NCBI RefSeq assembly: GCF_002291445.1
Contig: NZ_CP014137.1
Location: 1,178,001-1,242,000 of the forward strand
From: Brenneria goodwinii
GTDB lineage: Bacteria; Pseudomonadota; Gammaproteobacteria; Enterobacterales; Enterobacteriaceae
Reading direction: 5' to 3'
DNA: 64,000 bases
The translations under genes and the position numbers were made by a program. This document shows positions 62,719 through 64,000 of the stretch, piece by piece (position 1 is the first letter of the stretch; each line of letters begins with the position of its first letter). Below the pieces are notes generated by a model. That model did no database searches, was not told where the DNA came from, and saw nothing but the letters and a program-made list of their open reading frames with translations.

Positions 62719-64000
62719 TTACCGAGCGGCAGCGGGTTCGGCATCGCGCTGACAGGCCGGCACCGCGGTGCAGTAGCGCGCCATGAGCTTCAGCGTGACC
62801 CCGTTGGTCCAGCCGAAGCCGTCTTGCAGCGCATATTCGCCGCCGCCACCGCCGCTGCCGAACCCTGTGCCTTCCACCACATATTTCTCCACCAGCTTAT
62901 GTTTGGCGTCGTACAGCTTTTGCACATTGTCCAGGAAGCGGGTGCCGATGGCCTGCGCCAGCGCCTCCTGACCGTAGCGATTGAAGCCCTCGACCGCGAC
63001 CCATTGCAGCGGCGCCCAACCGTTCGGCGCATCCCACTGCTGGCCGGTATTGAGGGTGGTGGTGGTTAACCCGCCTTCTTTCAGCAACTGCCTGCGCACC
63101 GCTTCGCCGCTGGCTGCCGCCCGATCGCGCGGCGCGATGCCGACATACAGCGGGAATACCGCCGCCGCGGTGATCGGCTGCGTTATCGCCTTCCGACGCC
63201 AGTCATAGTCGCTATAGTAGCCGTCTTGTTGATTCCACAGATAGCGGTTGACGGCCTGCTTGCGCTCATCGGCGACGCGCAGGAAGTACGCCGCTTCCGT
63301 TTGATTGCCGGCGGCTTTGGCGCCGCGTGCCAGCGTCAGCTCCAGATGAAACAGCAACGAATTCAGGTCTACCGGAATAATGTCGGTGGTGTGGATGGTG
63401 GACAGATCGTGGGGATCGCGCAGCCAGCGCGAACTGAAGTCCCAGCCGGAGGCGGCGCCGGCGCGCAAATCGCGGTATACCTCGGCGGTAGGGCGACCGC
63501 TCGCCTGAGCGGCGGTCGTTATATCTTCCAGATAGGATTCGGTCCGCGGCGTATTGCGTTCATCCCAGTAGCGGTTCAGCACGCTGCCGTCGTCAAGACG
63601 CAACACGCGATCGCTGGCTTGCCCAGTCGGCAGCCCAACGCTGCCGCGCATCCAGTAGTGGTACTCTTTTTTCAACTGCGGCAGATAGCGCGCATAGGTC
63701 TTCTCTCCTTGATGCTGAGCCAGCAGTTCCACCATAAACGAGAAGAAGGGCGGCTGTGAACGGCTGAGATAGTAGGTGCGGTTGCCGTTGGGAATATGGC
63801 CGTAACGGTCAATTTCGTAAGCGAAGTTATCGGTCATATTCTGCACCAGTTCCCAGTTGTCGCTTTCCGCCAGACCCAGCATGGTGAAATAGCTATCCCA
63901 ATAGTAAATTTCGCGAAAACGTCCGCCGGGCACCACGTAGCTATGGGGCAGCGGCAGCAGCGAGTCGTACGCTTTCACCTGCCGGGTGGTGCGCGTCAGC
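62719..64000 (-). CDS. treA: Periplasmic trehalase, 5' part missing
   Basis: The visible 427 residues are the C-terminal three quarters of a GH37 trehalase that splits trehalose into two glucoses. Both family signatures are present: PGGRFREIYYWDSYFT and QWDAPNGWAPLQW, as well as RDLRAGAASGWDFSSRW (catalytic Asp) and the Gly-rich GGGGGEYALQDGFGWTNG near the end. The frame is open to the right edge (GTG at 63978 is internal). Compared with E. coli TreA the tail after the catalytic domain is shorter. Confidence 0.96.
   Translation of the reverse strand, partial: LTRTTRQVKAYDSLLPLPHSYVVPGGRFREIYYWDSYFTMLGLAESDNWELVQNMTDNFAYEIDRYGHIPNGNRTYYLSRSQPPFFSFMVELLAQHQGEKTYARYLPQLKKEYHYWMRGSVGLPTGQASDRVLRLDDGSVLNRYWDERNTPRTESYLEDITTAAQASGRPTAEVYRDLRAGAASGWDFSSRWLRDPHDLSTIHTTDIIPVDLNSLLFHLELTLARGAKAAGNQTEAAYFLRVADERKQAVNRYLWNQQDGYYSDYDWRRKAITQPITAAAVFPLYVGIAPRDRAAASGEAVRRQLLKEGGLTTTTLNTGQQWDAPNGWAPLQWVAVEGFNRYGQEALAQAIGTRFLDNVQKLYDAKHKLVEKYVVEGTGFGSGGGGGEYALQDGFGWTNGVTLKLMARYCTAVPACQRDAEPAAAR

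Noticed and set aside
63226..63759. 177-codon plus-strand ORF
   Set aside because: Antisense to the trehalase gene.

Overview
The window reads as enterobacterial chromosome. Gene order follows the E. coli yccS-serT, opgGH-pyrC and rne-ycfJ segments, and most core proteins can be aligned from memory with E. coli counterparts along their whole length. The accessory genes and the departures from E. coli order suggest a soft-rot/tree-pathogen relative (Pectobacteriaceae such as Pectobacterium, Brenneria, Dickeya or Lonsdalea). That placement is inference; no database search was possible.

Layout. (1) 1-7.8 kb: 3' truncated yccS, yccF, helD, mgsA, csgI (yccT), yccU, hspQ, acyP, tusE, yccA and tRNA-Ser(UGA). 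The rlmI gene that sits between hspQ and acyP in E. coli is absent here. (2) 7.8-17.2 kb: an accessory block starting at the tRNA. It holds several small unassigned ORFs, two LysE/RhtB-type exporters, a universal stress protein, ybiI, a DUF523 protein, an orphan GhoT/OrtT-like membrane toxin, a small exported Cys-containing protein, a ribbon-helix-helix protein, and a PepSY/DUF2946 membrane pair with His-rich segments. (3) 17.2-31 kb: opgGH, mdtG, lpxL, an old-yellow-enzyme oxidoreductase, trhO, yceI-yceJ, bssS, a short helical protein, dinI, pyrC and an ABM-domain monooxygenase. (4) 31-47.6 kb: rne with an unusually long repeat-bearing tail, rluC, yceF, then the cluster yceD-rpmF-plsX-fabH-fabD-fabG-acpP-fabF-pabC-mltG-tmk-holB-ycfH. 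(5) 47.9-57.3 kb: ptsG, a glycerol-dehydrogenase-like gene in the place of fhuE, hinT, lpoB, thiK, nagZ, ycfP, ndh, ycfJ. (6) 57.5-64 kb: a solitary GltI-type binding protein, the Hsp70 relative yegD, an unassigned exported protein, an alkaline phosphatase and a 5' truncated periplasmic trehalase.

Several regulatory sites can be read directly: a sigma-32 promoter for hspQ, a LexA box for dinI, FNR-type boxes for ndh and for the glycerol-dehydrogenase-like gene, four PhoB half-sites in 11-bp register before the alkaline phosphatase, a ptsG leader that keeps the CRP, Mlc and SgrS target sequences, a sigma-70 promoter for acpP, and a possible RcsAB box before ycfJ.

Most genes serve the cell envelope (osmoregulated glucans, lipid A, fatty acids, peptidoglycan synthesis and recycling), RNA metabolism (RNase E, RluC, TusE, TrhO, L32) and sugar uptake. 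The least explained material is the small-gene accessory block beside the tRNA, the 13.0-14.3 kb trio, the RNase E tail repeats and the duplicated hairpin element just downstream of rne.
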